Assembly: GCA_031270785.1 (NCBI GenBank)
Contig: JAISWM010000017.1
Coordinates: forward strand, 1 to 13,330
Length of the DNA stretch: 13,330 nt
Source: Oscillospiraceae bacterium
GTDB lineage: Bacteria; Bacillota; Clostridia; Oscillospirales; Acutalibacteraceae
Reading direction: 5' to 3'
The notes under the pieces were generated by a model. The model searched no databases and had not been told where the DNA came from. It saw nothing but the letters and a program-made list of their open reading frames with translations. The translations under genes were made by a program, and so were the position numbers. Shown piece after piece: positions 1 to 7,355 of this stretch (position 1 is the first letter of the stretch; every line of letters starts with the position of its first letter).

Positions 1-557
1 GTTTTTGCTCTTTCCCCACCGCTTGGCGGGGGAAGAAACGTAAATAACGGCATGTTTCTGAGAGTAACAGCAAATTAATAATCTTTAAAACAGCGGTGTT
101 TTCGCTCTTTCCCCACCGCTTGGCGGGGGAAGAAACGTAAATAACAGCATGTTTCTGAGAGTAACAGCTAATTAATAATCTTTAAAACAGTGGCGTTTTT
201 GCTCTTTCCCACCGCTTGGCGGGGTAATAGGCGTAAATAACGGCATGTTTCTGAAAGTAACAGCAAATTAATAATCTTTAAAACAGCGGCGTTTTTTCTC
301 TTTTCCACCGCTTGGCGGGGGAAGAAGCGTAAATAACAGCATGTTTCTAAGAGTAACAGCTAATTAATAATCTTTAAAACAGCGGCGTTTTTGCTCTTTC
401 CCCACCGCTTGGCGGGGGGGAAGAAAGAATTCCAACTATTTTGAAACATGGCCAAATAACTATATGTTTCTAAAAGTAACAGCAAATTAATAATCTTTAA
501 AACAGCGGCGTTTTTGCTCTTTCCCACCGCTACTGGCAGGAGAAGAAGGCATAAATA
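1..557. repeat. Tandem array of ~96-97 bp palindrome-containing units
   Basis: Six copies of a unit start at about 1, 98, 195, 291, 387 and 510, giving periods of 97, 97, 96, 96 and 123. The array runs off the left edge. Each unit has a GC-rich hairpin (CCCCACC, GCTT, GGCGGGG), then an AT-rich tract with GTAACAGC, then CTTTAAAACAG before the next hairpin. The unit is an A-type arm joined to a B-like arm of the dispersed repeats found elsewhere in the window. The long fifth interval contains an insertion around 421-455 resembling a C-type arm (TCCAACTATTTTGAAACATG). The inter-hairpin sequences are near-identical, so this is not a CRISPR array. No gene is visible here. Confidence 0.9.
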
Positions 558-598
558 ATGATTTTTATTATAAAAGTATTTTTTGAGGAGGGCGTTAA

Positions 599-1027
599 TT
601 GAAAAATAATTATTTTATATCAATAGATGGTAAACAAGATTTCGATCCGGATGATTCATTAGTAAGCATAGAAACGATAGGAAATTACATTAAAAAAGGG
701 GATTTAGAATATATTATCTATAAGGAATACGATGAGGAAGACCCCAAAAAATGCAGCACATCAATACTTAAAATAGATGGGGAAAAATGTGTTACACATA
801 TAAAAAGCGGAGAAAACAGAACTAAGCTTGTTTTGGAAAACGGTAAAAGGCACCATTGCTGCTATAATACTGAGTTTGGTTGTTTAATGGTTGGGGTATT
901 TACCGATAAAATTACTTCAAATTTTTCTGATGAAGGCGGGGAATTAAAGGTTAATTATTATTTAGATGTAAATTCTAATCTTACAAGTGTTAATGAGATA
1001 ACCGTAAAAATCAGGAGGATTGATTAA
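599..1027 (+). CDS. DUF1934 (YwiB-like) small beta-barrel protein
   Basis: This 142-residue protein resembles the DUF1934/YwiB family, predicted calycin-like beta-barrels of unknown function that often sit just upstream of argS in Firmicutes, as here. It starts at TTG. A strong Shine-Dalgarno (GAGGAGGG, 585-592) lies at good spacing and no in-frame ATG is better placed. The N-terminal YFISIDGKQ and the alternating hydrophobic strands further on fit the family. There is no signal peptide or membrane segment. The TAA stop lies 4 nt before the argS ATG, so the two are probably co-transcribed and translationally coupled. The gene begins 40 bp after the tandem array. Assignment rests on family resemblance and gene order; no biochemical role can be claimed. 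Confidence 0.75.
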   Translation: MKNNYFISIDGKQDFDPDDSLVSIETIGNYIKKGDLEYIIYKEYDEEDPKKCSTSILKIDGEKCVTHIKSGENRTKLVLENGKRHHCCYNTEFGCLMVGVFTDKITSNFSDEGGELKVNYYLDVNSNLTSVNEITVKIRRID

Positions 1028-1031
1028 AAGA

Positions 1032-2726
1032 ATGTCCAGTTTGCTTATTAAAGTTACAGAAGATTTAAAAAACAATTTAATCAAAAGTATTGGCGCGGCT
1101 ATAAAGGGCGGAAAACTTTTAAACGCCCAAATCCCTGATATTAATATTGAAATTCCAGCTGACAGAGCGCATGGTGAATTATCCACCAATATAGCTATGG
1201 TTTCCGCAAAATTATTTAGGGTTTCCCCTTTAAATATTGCTGAAATAATACTTGATAATTTGGCAGTTGACAAATCATTTGTAAGCAAAGTTGAAATTGC
1301 CGGTGCGGGATTTATTAATTTTTTTCTTTCTCAAAAATTTTTTTCTGAATGTTTAGCTGAGATTAAGTCTTTAGGAGAAGAATACGGTAAATGCAATTAT
1401 GGTCAAAACAAAAAATTGATACTTGAGTTTGTATCCGCTAACCCCACCGGCCCTATGCACGTAGGTAACGCCAGGTTAGGCGTTTTAGGCGATTGTTTAT
1501 CATCGGTATTAAAGCTTGCCGGTTATGACGTATTTAAAGAATTCTATGTTAATGACGCGGGTAATCAAATAGAAAAATTTGCCTCTTCTTTGGATGTGAG
1601 GTATAGGCAAATTATTGAGGGTGAGAAAAATGTTTTTATGCCTGAAGATTGCTATCAGGGCGAAGATATAAAAGATTTATCTTATGAATTTTATGAAGTT
1701 TATGGTAAAAAATACGCGCTTTGCAATACAAAGGAAAGAAAAGACAAATTAACTGCATTTGCCCTTCCCAAAAACATAGATAGCATGAAAAAAGATATGA
1801 AAAAATATAATATTTTTTTTGATAATTGGTTTCATGAAAGTTTACTTTATGAGAGTAATAATGTAAGCAAAGTAATAGATATGCTGTCTCATAAAGGCCT
1901 AACATATGAATTTGACGGTGCGCTTTGGTATAAGGCCACTAAATTTGGGTTTGAAAAAGATGAGGTACTTATCCGAAAAAACGGTATTCATACTTATTTT
2001 GCGTCAGATATAGCTTATCATTATAATAAATTTAAAGTACGTAATTTTGATATTTGCATTGATATATGGGGAGCCGACCATCACGGGCACGTCGCGAGAC
2101 TTAAAAGCGCAATGGATTCGTTGGGAGTAGACAGCGGCAATTTACATATACTTCTTGTTCAGCTTGTAAAACTTGTAAAAAACGGTGAAGTTGTGCGCAT
2201 GAGTAAACGCACCGGTAAAGCTATTAAGCTTGCAGACCTTTTAGATGAGGTAAGCGTTGACTCTGCGAGATTTATCTTTAATATGAAAGAAGCCAACACT
2301 AAGATGGATTTTGACCTTGACCTTGCTGTTCAAAAAGATTCTCAAAATCCTGTTTATTATGTTCAATATGCTCACGCCAGAATTTGCAATATACTTAAAT
2401 CAGTGCCTGATGGTGTGAAAAAAAATCTTGAAAGTGAATCTATTGAGTTGGATGTTCTTACTTCTTTTGAGGAAAAACAATTAATTTATGATATGGCTTT
2501 ATATACTACGCAAATTATCAATTCAGCTAAGAATTTTGATCCGACCGGAATCACTAAATACGTCATAGATTTGGCAACTGATTTTCATAAGTTTTATAAT
2601 GATCATAAAGTTATATGCGATGATGATCAAATTATGTCCGCAAGGATATATTTATGCATGTGTGTTAAAATAGTTATCAGTAATATTTTAAGATTATTTA
2701 AAATATCTATTCCCGAGCACATGTAA
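1032..2726 (+). CDS. argS: Arginyl-tRNA synthetase
   Basis: Class I aminoacyl-tRNA synthetase that charges tRNA-Arg with arginine using ATP in the cytosol. From the ATG it is 564 residues, normal for ArgS. The order is an N-terminal additional domain (about 1-110), the HIGH-type signature in SANPTGPMHVGN (HVGN 143-146), the catalytic core with WGADHHGH (346-353), the KMSKS-type loop as MSKR (390-393), and a DALR anticodon-binding domain beginning near YAHARI (446-451). A TTG at 1020 is in frame but only 1 nt from the AGGAGG at 1013-1018. The ATG at 1032 (spacing 13) gives the usual family N terminus, so I prefer it. The stop codon is followed immediately by a B-type repeat. Confidence 0.96.
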   Translation: MSSLLIKVTEDLKNNLIKSIGAAIKGGKLLNAQIPDINIEIPADRAHGELSTNIAMVSAKLFRVSPLNIAEIILDNLAVDKSFVSKVEIAGAGFINFFLSQKFFSECLAEIKSLGEEYGKCNYGQNKKLILEFVSANPTGPMHVGNARLGVLGDCLSSVLKLAGYDVFKEFYVNDAGNQIEKFASSLDVRYRQIIEGEKNVFMPEDCYQGEDIKDLSYEFYEVYGKKYALCNTKERKDKLTAFALPKNIDSMKKDMKKYNIFFDNWFHESLLYESNNVSKVIDMLSHKGLTYEFDGALWYKATKFGFEKDEVLIRKNGIHTYFASDIAYHYNKFKVRNFDICIDIWGADHHGHVARLKSAMDSLGVDSGNLHILLVQLVKLVKNGEVVRMSKRTGKAIKLADLLDEVSVDSARFIFNMKEANTKMDFDLDLAVQKDSQNPVYYVQYAHARICNILKSVPDGVKKNLESESIELDVLTSFEEKQLIYDMALYTTQIINSAKNFDPTGITKYVIDLATDFHKFYNDHKVICDDDQIMSARIYLCMCVKIVISNILRLFKISIPEHM

Positions 2727-2843
2727 TATAGCTGTTACGATTTAAAACAGTCCTCAAAAGTAAATTTATCCGTGTACTTTCTCCCGGCCGCCGGCCGGGA
2801 GGAAGTCATAAAAATCAGACGTTTTTAAAGCGGAACAGCTATA
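2727..2843. repeat. B-type palindromic element, copy 1 (117 bp)
   Basis: The element begins TATAGCTGTT on the base after the argS stop and ends AACAGCTATA. Its centre is a perfect 10 bp hairpin (CTCCCGGCCG, 2781-2790, with CGGCCGGGAG, 2792-2801). A second copy of the same length lies inverted at 13147-13263, with about nine mismatches by eye. It may act as an argS transcript end, but no T-run follows the hairpin. Confidence 0.9.
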
Positions 2844-2878
2844 GTATAATTTTACTTAAAAAGTATAAACTTTTGTAA

Positions 2879-2900
2879 CACTTCCCCCGCAGGGGAAGTG
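2879..2900. terminator. Hairpin between convergent argS and phosphatase genes
   Basis: A perfect 9 bp stem (CACTTCCCC, 2879-2887, with GGGGAAGTG, 2892-2900) and a 4 nt loop lie in the short gap between two convergent genes. It is 13 nt beyond the phosphatase stop on the minus strand. No strong U-tract follows on either strand, so it may stabilise 3' ends or stop transcription inefficiently rather than act as a classic intrinsic terminator. Confidence 0.5.
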
Positions 2901-2913
2901 CCCAAAATATTCA

Positions 2914-4032
2914 TTAAGACTCAGAGGGGGGGAAGACACGCACTTTTTCAATAGCAAGCGGATTACCATTTTGTTGTACAAGAAAGCAATACGGGTTTGC
3001 GACGCGGGTTACTCTTTGACCGCGACCTTTCCCGGTTCTTATTGAACAACTGCAAATGGTCTTCGCCATTTTAAATGGCGATCCGTCAACTTCAAATTCT
3101 TGCTCACATCCGGACATATCGTGATTATGCCCTCCGATAAGCACACGGCAATCTGGGTAAATTCTTCTAAGCAGCTTTGCTATATAAATTGAACCCATTA
3201 CTTGCATTTTCGAATCCAAGATGTGTAAATATCCGCATGTATCAGTTGGATCTGAAAAATCATACATTGTATAATCATTATTCTTTAAACTGCCATAATG
3301 CCTAAAATTTTGTGGAAATGACCACGTCATTGCATATTCAATTGAGTCTGTGATTTCTACGTTTCTTTTTCGCAAACCATGTAGTACGGCCGGTGAATTA
3401 ATTCTATAGTCCCAAGACCCGTGGCATGCCACAGTATTCCCGCCGACAGTAGCTACAAGCGGTAATTGCCCATACCATGGGGGAAGGATGTTTGTCAGAT
3501 CAAATTCTTCCGTATCATAGTCTGGATCAGCATTCGAAACATCAAAAAATCTTTTTGACTCATGGTTGCCCTTGAGCAAAAATATTCTGTCAGGAAACCA
3601 AATGTGTGCCCGGGTTAGCAAATATATAGTTGGAATTATGTTATTGCCTCCATCGTAATCCCCTGTAAAAATAAGTTGTACATCTACACCTTGTTTGAGC
3701 AGATTTGCAAAATGAGTAAGAACTCTGCCTACTGCTTTAGAGTCGCCGTGAATATCACCGGCATACATTGTGGTTTTATCCGGTAATTCAAGAACGGTAG
3801 ATTGATCTGTTAAAATTTTGGTAGACTCGGCAAGTGATTGTTTAAACTCATCACTTTCAATGTAGTCGTAGGGACAATCGAGGCCAAATTTTTCTGTTAA
3901 ACTTTCCAGTTTGGAAATATTATCCGCAAGTTCTGGTAGCAGTGCTGCTAGTGTGGGCATCATCTGAAGAACCATACTAATTTGGGAAATTAATGTGATA
4001 CTTAATAAAAAAGATATTAATTTTTTTTTCAT
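2914..4032 (-). CDS. Secreted PPP-family (PP1/PP2A-like) Ser/Thr phosphatase
   Basis: This 372-residue protein starts with a signal peptide: KKK at 2-4, a hydrophobic core to about residue 25, and probable cleavage near TLA-A (27-30). The rest resembles eukaryotic-type PPP metallophosphoesterases. It has GDIHGD (92-97), a GD motif reading GDYDGG (124-129), GNHES (155-159), metal-ligand candidate H204 in CHG, and GGHNHD (300-305). PPP enzymes dephosphorylate phospho-Ser/Thr with two active-site metals. The second motif normally reads GDYVDRG. Here one residue is missing and the Arg that contacts phosphate is replaced, so specificity may differ or activity be reduced. An AAGGAG Shine-Dalgarno and a strong promoter precede the ATG. 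I infer a role on host substrates. A bacterial calcineurin-like phosphoesterase acting outside the cell is the alternative. Confidence 0.85.
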   Translation of the reverse strand: MKKKLISFLLSITLISQISMVLQMMPTLAALLPELADNISKLESLTEKFGLDCPYDYIESDEFKQSLAESTKILTDQSTVLELPDKTTMYAGDIHGDSKAVGRVLTHFANLLKQGVDVQLIFTGDYDGGNNIIPTIYLLTRAHIWFPDRIFLLKGNHESKRFFDVSNADPDYDTEEFDLTNILPPWYGQLPLVATVGGNTVACHGSWDYRINSPAVLHGLRKRNVEITDSIEYAMTWSFPQNFRHYGSLKNNDYTMYDFSDPTDTCGYLHILDSKMQVMGSIYIAKLLRRIYPDCRVLIGGHNHDMSGCEQEFEVDGSPFKMAKTICSCSIRTGKGRGQRVTRVANPYCFLVQQNGNPLAIEKVRVFPPSES

Positions 4033-4086
4033 AATTACTCCTTAAAAAAACAATTTTTGATTTATAATTAATTATATTGCAATATT

Positions 4087-4115
4087 ATTATATCATAATG
4101 TTATTTAGTAGTCAA
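4087..4115 (-). promoter_or_regulatory. Sigma-70-type promoter of the phosphatase gene
   Basis: Read on the minus strand, TTGACT (4110-4115) and TATAAT (4087-4092) are separated by exactly 17 bp. This is a near-consensus housekeeping promoter about 55 bp upstream of the ATG. Confidence 0.85.
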
Positions 4116-4297
4116 TAGTATAGTCGCTGCAATTGAAAAAAGTAATTTTTTTGTGTGCTCCTTTCCGCCTATCGGCGCGTGGCGATGGCTTTATATTAAA
4201 TATTTGCATTCAAAAGAAAAATAAAGATATTAATTTTTTTTCATAATTACTCCTTAAAAAACAATTTTTGATTTATGATTAATTATATTGCAATATT

Positions 4298-4326
4298 ATT
4301 ATATCATAATATTATTTTGTAGTCAA
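4298..4326 (-). promoter_or_regulatory. Second copy of the phosphatase promoter
   Basis: The duplicated unit keeps TTGACT (4321-4326), a 17 bp spacer and TATAAT (4298-4303) unchanged, although bases around them have diverged. It could add transcription into the phosphatase, because nothing terminator-like separates it from the first promoter. Confidence 0.75.
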
Positions 4327-4414
4327 CAATATATTCGTTACAATTGAAAAAAGTAAATTTTTTGTGTGCTCCTTTCTGCCAATCGACGCGTGGCGATGGC
4401 TTTATATTAAATAT

Positions 4415-4443
4415 TTGCATTCAAAAGAAAAATTTGGTAATAA
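4415..4443 (+). promoter_or_regulatory. Candidate nifS promoter
   Basis: TTGCAT (4415-4420), a 17 bp spacer and TAATAA (4438-4443) lie about 45 bp upstream of the nifS ATG. The -35 is inside the end of the duplicated unit and the -10 is just outside it, so only this copy forms the pair. The match to consensus is moderate. Confidence 0.4.
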
Positions 4444-4488
4444 TAGGAGTGGTATTATTTATAAAAATTATTTTTAGGAGTAAAAATT

Positions 4489-5679
4489 ATGACAAATAAA
4501 ATTATATATATGGATAATGCAGCTACTACAGCTGTCTTCGATGAAGTCATCGAATCTATGCTTCCGTTTTTTAAGGATCAATATGGTAATCCTTCCAGTG
4601 TGTACGGCGTTGGAAAAGAGGCTAAAAAAGCTATAGAAAATTCCAGAGAAATCGTGGCTAACTGCATAAATGCCTGCGCAAAAGAAATATATTTTACATC
4701 CGGCGGCAGTGAGTCTGACAACTGGGCAATCAAAGGCACAGCATATTCAGAATTTAAAAAAGGTAAAAATCACATAATAACATCTAAAATTGAACACCAC
4801 GCAGTGCTTCATGTGCTTGAAAGATTATCGCGCTGCGGTTTTGAGGTAACATTTTTAGACGTAAACGATAAGGGGTTAATAGACCCCAAAGACGTTGAAA
4901 ACGCAATACGGCCTGAAACATCTTTAGTAACTATAATGTATGCCAATAATGAAATAGGTACCATTCAGCCCATAAAGGAAATAGGCAGAATTTGCAGAGA
5001 AAAAAAAGTGCTGTTTCATACAGACGCCGTTCAAGCAATCGGGAATGTACATGTAGACGTACAAGACCAAAATATAGATCTTTTGTCTTTATCCGCGCAT
5101 AAATTTCACGGCCCAAAAGGAGTAGGCGTTTTATACGTAAAAAAGGGTATAACGATGCAAAATTTAATTGATGGCGGTGCACAAGAAAAAGGCCTGAGAG
5201 CCGGAACGGAAAACGTTCCCGGTATAGTGGGCCTGTCAACCGCAATGCAGATTGCTTGTTCGTCAATTGATGAAAGAAATGAAAAGCTGTCTAGGTTCAG
5301 AGATAAAATTATATTTAATCTCTCAAAAATAGAGTCCTCAAGGCTTAACGGCGACCCGGAAAAAAGACTCCCCGGAAATGTTAATATGTGTTTTGAAGGC
5401 ATTGAGGGGGAATCTATGCTGCTTATGCTTGACGCTAAAGGTATTTGCGCGTCGTCAGGTTCGGCCTGTACGTCGGGATCTCTTGACCCAAGCCACGTGC
5501 TTTTGGCCATAGGGCTTGAACATGAAATTGCCCACGGGTCATTAAGAATAACACTTGGCGATCAAAACACGCAAGAGGAAGTTGACTACCTTTTAGAGGT
5601 TTTGCCTTCAATAATAGAAAAATTAAGGAGTATGTCTCCTGTATGGAATAAAGAAAGGGTTATGCCTCAAAATGGTTGA
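4489..5679 (+). CDS. nifS: Cysteine desulfurase, NifS/IscS type
   Basis: PLP enzyme that takes sulfur from L-cysteine as an enzyme persulfide for Fe-S cluster assembly, working with the IscU scaffold encoded next. It has 396 residues, the normal length. Visible features are the class V aminotransferase start (YMDNAATT), SGGSESDN (71-78), EHHAVLH (102-108), the PLP lysine K205 in SAHKFHG, the RAGTEN motif (237-242), and the persulfide cysteine C327 in SSGSACTSGS. AGGAG lies 8 nt before the ATG. The TGA stop (5677-5679) and last residues fall inside the left arm of a C-type repeat, so the C terminus (PQNG) is repeat-encoded. Clostridia commonly carry nifS next to nifU; no iscR is seen upstream. 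Confidence 0.96.
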   Translation: MTNKIIYMDNAATTAVFDEVIESMLPFFKDQYGNPSSVYGVGKEAKKAIENSREIVANCINACAKEIYFTSGGSESDNWAIKGTAYSEFKKGKNHIITSKIEHHAVLHVLERLSRCGFEVTFLDVNDKGLIDPKDVENAIRPETSLVTIMYANNEIGTIQPIKEIGRICREKKVLFHTDAVQAIGNVHVDVQDQNIDLLSLSAHKFHGPKGVGVLYVKKGITMQNLIDGGAQEKGLRAGTENVPGIVGLSTAMQIACSSIDERNEKLSRFRDKIIFNLSKIESSRLNGDPEKRLPGNVNMCFEGIEGESMLLMLDAKGICASSGSACTSGSLDPSHVLLAIGLEHEIAHGSLRITLGDQNTQEEVDYLLEVLPSIIEKLRSMSPVWNKERVMPQNG

Positions 5680-5734
5680 AACTTCTTTTTCTCCCGCCGT
5701 AGGCGGGGGTGAAAGAAGGAATTTCAACTATTTT
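5669..5734. repeat. C-type inverted repeat between nifS and iscU
   Basis: The arms AAAATGGTTGAAA (5669-5681) and TTTCAACTATTTT (5722-5734) face each other around a CTCCCGCC/GGCGGGGG hairpin. The left arm contains the nifS stop codon. A further hairpin-like piece (CCCTC...GAGGG, about 5744-5759) and a GATATTAC arm follow to about 5775. There is no T-run, so read-through into iscU is plausible. Confidence 0.8.
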
Positions 5735-5828
5735 ATGGCGCGACCCTCGAATCGGAGGGGGAGAAGGATATTACAGCCAAAACCATTTAGAAACTTTGAC
5801 CCACAACTAAAGAAAGGTAATATATAAT

Positions 5829-6266
5829 ATGTTTTATAGTGAAAAAGTGATGGAGCATTTTTCAAACCCCAGAAATGTTGGCGAAATAAAAAACGCCGAT
5901 GGCATTGGCGAAGTCGGTAACCCTAAATGCGGTGACATTATGAGGATGTATATCAAAGTCAGCAACGGAATTATTGAAGACGTAAAATTTAAAACGTTTG
6001 GGTGCGGTGCGGCTATAGCCACAAGCTCAATAGCTACTGAACTTATTAAAGGTAAAAGTATAGACGATGCACTCAAAATTACAAATAAAGCTGTAGTTGA
6101 AGCTCTGGACGGGCTTCCCCCAGTAAAAGTTCATTGCTCAATTTTGGCTGAACAAGCAATCAAAGCCGCATTGGCTGATTATTATAGAAAAAAAGGCGTG
6201 GATCCGGAGCCTATTGTCGGTAAAATCAAAAATTGCCATGATGAATGTCCTATTCAGCATGGCTAA
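5829..6266 (+). CDS. iscU: Fe-S cluster scaffold IscU / NifU N-terminal type
   Basis: Scaffold on which [2Fe-2S] clusters are built from sulfur delivered by NifS. It has 145 residues. The three ligand cysteines are C34 (NPKCGD, with D36), C59 (FGCGAAIATSS) and C103 (VHCS). The LPPVK sequence (96-100), the HscA-contact motif of IscU proteins, is intact. The C-terminal tail carries two extra cysteines (C136, C140) beyond the usual core and may bind metal. The protein has no NifU ferredoxin or Nfu domain, so it is the short scaffold form seen in clostridia. An AAAGG Shine-Dalgarno precedes the ATG with a long spacing of 11 nt. It lies 149 nt behind nifS, with a C-type repeat in the gap. Confidence 0.95.
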   Translation: MFYSEKVMEHFSNPRNVGEIKNADGIGEVGNPKCGDIMRMYIKVSNGIIEDVKFKTFGCGAAIATSSIATELIKGKSIDDALKITNKAVVEALDGLPPVKVHCSILAEQAIKAALADYYRKKGVDPEPIVGKIKNCHDECPIQHG

Positions 6267-6274
6267 TAACTTTG

Positions 6275-6366
6275 GAAAACGTTTAATTTTTTATAACTTT
6301 CTCCCCGCGAGCCTGCGGGGAGAAAGCGCACGAGCAAATTTACTTTTTTAAAATGTAACAGCTATG
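6275..6366. repeat. B-type palindromic element, divergent copy
   Basis: This element has the orientation of the 13147 copy: TTTTTATAACTTTCTCCCC, a hairpin (CTCCCCGC with GCGGGGAG), CAAATTTACTTTT and GTAACAGCTATG. The stem sequence differs from other B copies yet still pairs. It is a possible transcript end for iscU. Confidence 0.7.
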
Positions 6367-6380
6367 TTATTTACATTTTT

Positions 6381-6423
6381 TCCCCCCGCCATGGGAGGGG
6401 GAGAAAGATATTACCAACTAAAG
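6381..6423. repeat. C-type arm at the 3' end of the GTPase pseudogene
   Basis: A CCCCCCGCC/GGAGGGGG-type hairpin is followed by GAAAGATATTACCAACTAA. The same arm occurs at about 7013-7035 (inverted) and 8487-8505. On the minus strand it supplies the FSW and TAA that end the pseudogene frame. Confidence 0.7.
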
Positions 6424-6893
6424 AAAAACCCTACGATGCGCTGAATTAGCCCAACTTGAGCCGAAGCGGCCTGGTCTATTCGTATCTTCGCTACTGTCGT
6501 TACTTCCTCCATAATTCCAAGTATGTTTCCTGCCTTATTTGTACCAATCATTTTCAAATTGATGCCCACTTTAAGTCGTCGTGACAGTCCGGCAATTTGA
6601 TCGATATGACGGAATACTGCAACACGGTCCTCCAAATCAATCTTATTGGCAATAGCCGTAATTCCACACTGAGATAGGTCAACTCCTTTTCCTCGTAGCG
6701 ATTCTAACCATTCAGGGACACTGTCGACACCATTTGTTGAACTAGCATCGAACACTATAATGTAATATGATCCTCATATAATCACATCTTGCTGGTAAAC
6801 ACCGTGTTCATCTTTGTAACCGCCCGCAAAACATGTGCATACGCTGAAAACCAATGTACTCGCAACTGCAAATAATTTTTTTAAAGAACCCAA
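6411..6893 (-). pseudogene. Decayed secreted Rab-like GTPase
   Basis: A TTG at 6893-6891 sits exactly where the intact paralogue at 11298-11990 has ATG, behind the same AAAGGAG and leader. It opens a signal peptide (GSLKKLFAVASTLVFSVCTC) resembling the paralogue's. After about 40 codons comes an in-frame TGA (6776-6774). Beyond it the same frame continues for over 110 codons as the C-terminal half of a Rab-like GTPase: IIVFDASS (strand 4 region), ANKIDLED (G4 NKxD), and IGTNKAGNI where Rab proteins have the G5 SAK region. The P-loop, switch I and DTAGQ parts are absent. An internal deletion plus a nonsense mutation makes it non-functional as a GTPase. The 3' end is repeat-derived. A GTG restart at 6755 without a clear Shine-Dalgarno could still give a 114-residue fragment. 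Confidence 0.8.
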
Positions 6894-6916
6894 ATGTAAA
6901 CACTCCTTTTAAATTT

Positions 6917-6935
6917 AGTCAAATCAGATTTGACT
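6917..6935. promoter_or_regulatory. 19 bp perfect palindrome in the pseudogene leader
   Basis: AGTCAAATC and GATTTGACT flank a single A. The site lies between the Shine-Dalgarno of the GTPase pseudogene and its likely promoter region. It has operator-like symmetry and could bind a dimeric regulator. The intact paralogue has only a half-site (AGTCAA, 12011-12016) at the matching place. Confidence 0.45.
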
Positions 6936-7012
6936 TTTTATACTGACCTTATTTGAAGAAAATAAATTTGTTTTCACGGTCTCTCCATACCGGCTCGTGG
7001 GTGGTTGTCTAA

Positions 7013-7085
7013 ATTAGTTGATAATATCTTTTCCCCCTCCCATGGCCAGGGGAAAGAAGAAATTCAACTATTTTATGGCGCGACC
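7013..7085. repeat. C-type element
   Basis: The element reads TTAGTTGATAATATCTTT, then a CCCCCTCCC...AGGGG hairpin, then AAATTCAACTATTTT and ATGGCGCGACC. It is close to the 5669 copy at its right arm and to the 10395 copy overall. No gene is visible here. Confidence 0.75.
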
Positions 7086-7101
7086 GGCTCGCGGGGGAGA
7101 G

Positions 7102-7230
7102 TATAATAAAAACCTTTTGAAACAGTTATATTTTTGTTTTCCCCCCCGTTAAAGGCGAAGGCGGGGGGACGCAAATAAATGGTTTTTGCTATAGTAAAAA
7201 ATGAGACTTTTTTAAAGGGTGTCAGCTATA
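7102..7230. repeat. A-type element plus adjoining A/B mini-element
   Basis: 7102-7195 starts TATAATAAAAACC, has a CCCCCCC...GGGGGG stem and ends GGTTTTTGCTATA, giving an imperfect inverted repeat of about 94 bp. The shared TATAG at its right end begins a second short element (7190-7230) that starts TATAGTAAAAA and ends TCAGCTATA, joining an A-type and a B-type terminus. Confidence 0.75.
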
Positions 7231-7327
7231 TACTAATTTCAACCGGAAATGTTAGTTTGTGCCTGCGGCGAGGAAGGTACTTCAAACACATATTTGATTT
7301 TTTAATTCAAGATGCAGTATAAGCACA

Positions 7328-7355
7328 ATTATAACACGCGGCAATTTTTTGTCAA
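7328..7355 (-). promoter_or_regulatory. Near-consensus orphan promoter
   Basis: On the minus strand TTGACA (7350-7355) and TATAAT (7328-7333) are both perfect hexamers, 16 bp apart. No reading frame starts downstream until the GTPase pseudogene about 430 bp away, past several repeats. It may be the leftover promoter of a deleted gene, a distal promoter of the pseudogene, or the promoter of a small RNA. Confidence 0.7.

Larger units (their letters stand above)
4012..4433. repeat. Tandem duplication of the phosphatase promoter/leader (~211 bp x 2)
   Basis: Copy 1 (about 4012-4222) and copy 2 (about 4223-4433) align nearly base for base at an offset of 211-212. Each carries the first phosphatase codons, the Shine-Dalgarno, the promoter and the distal segment ending in CATTCAAAAGAAAAAT. 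In copy 2 the poly-T run has 8 T instead of 9, so the start reads ATG AAA AAA AAT TAA and is dead. The 456 bp between the phosphatase and nifS consist of this duplication plus the nifS leader. Confidence 0.93.

Noticed and set aside
1..557. CRISPR array
   Set aside because: The whole ~97 bp unit is repeated; there are no unique spacers of uniform length and no cas genes.
962..1288. 108-codon minus-strand ORF over argS
   Set aside because: Antisense shadow of a clear argS reading frame.
5106..5510. 134-codon minus-strand ORF over nifS
   Set aside because: Shadow of nifS; composition is that of the reverse strand of a coding gene.
6774..6776. TGA read as tryptophan, making the second GTPase intact
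   Set aside because: nifS and the lipoprotein gene end in TGA, tryptophan is written TGG elsewhere, and the P-loop and switch regions are missing anyway.
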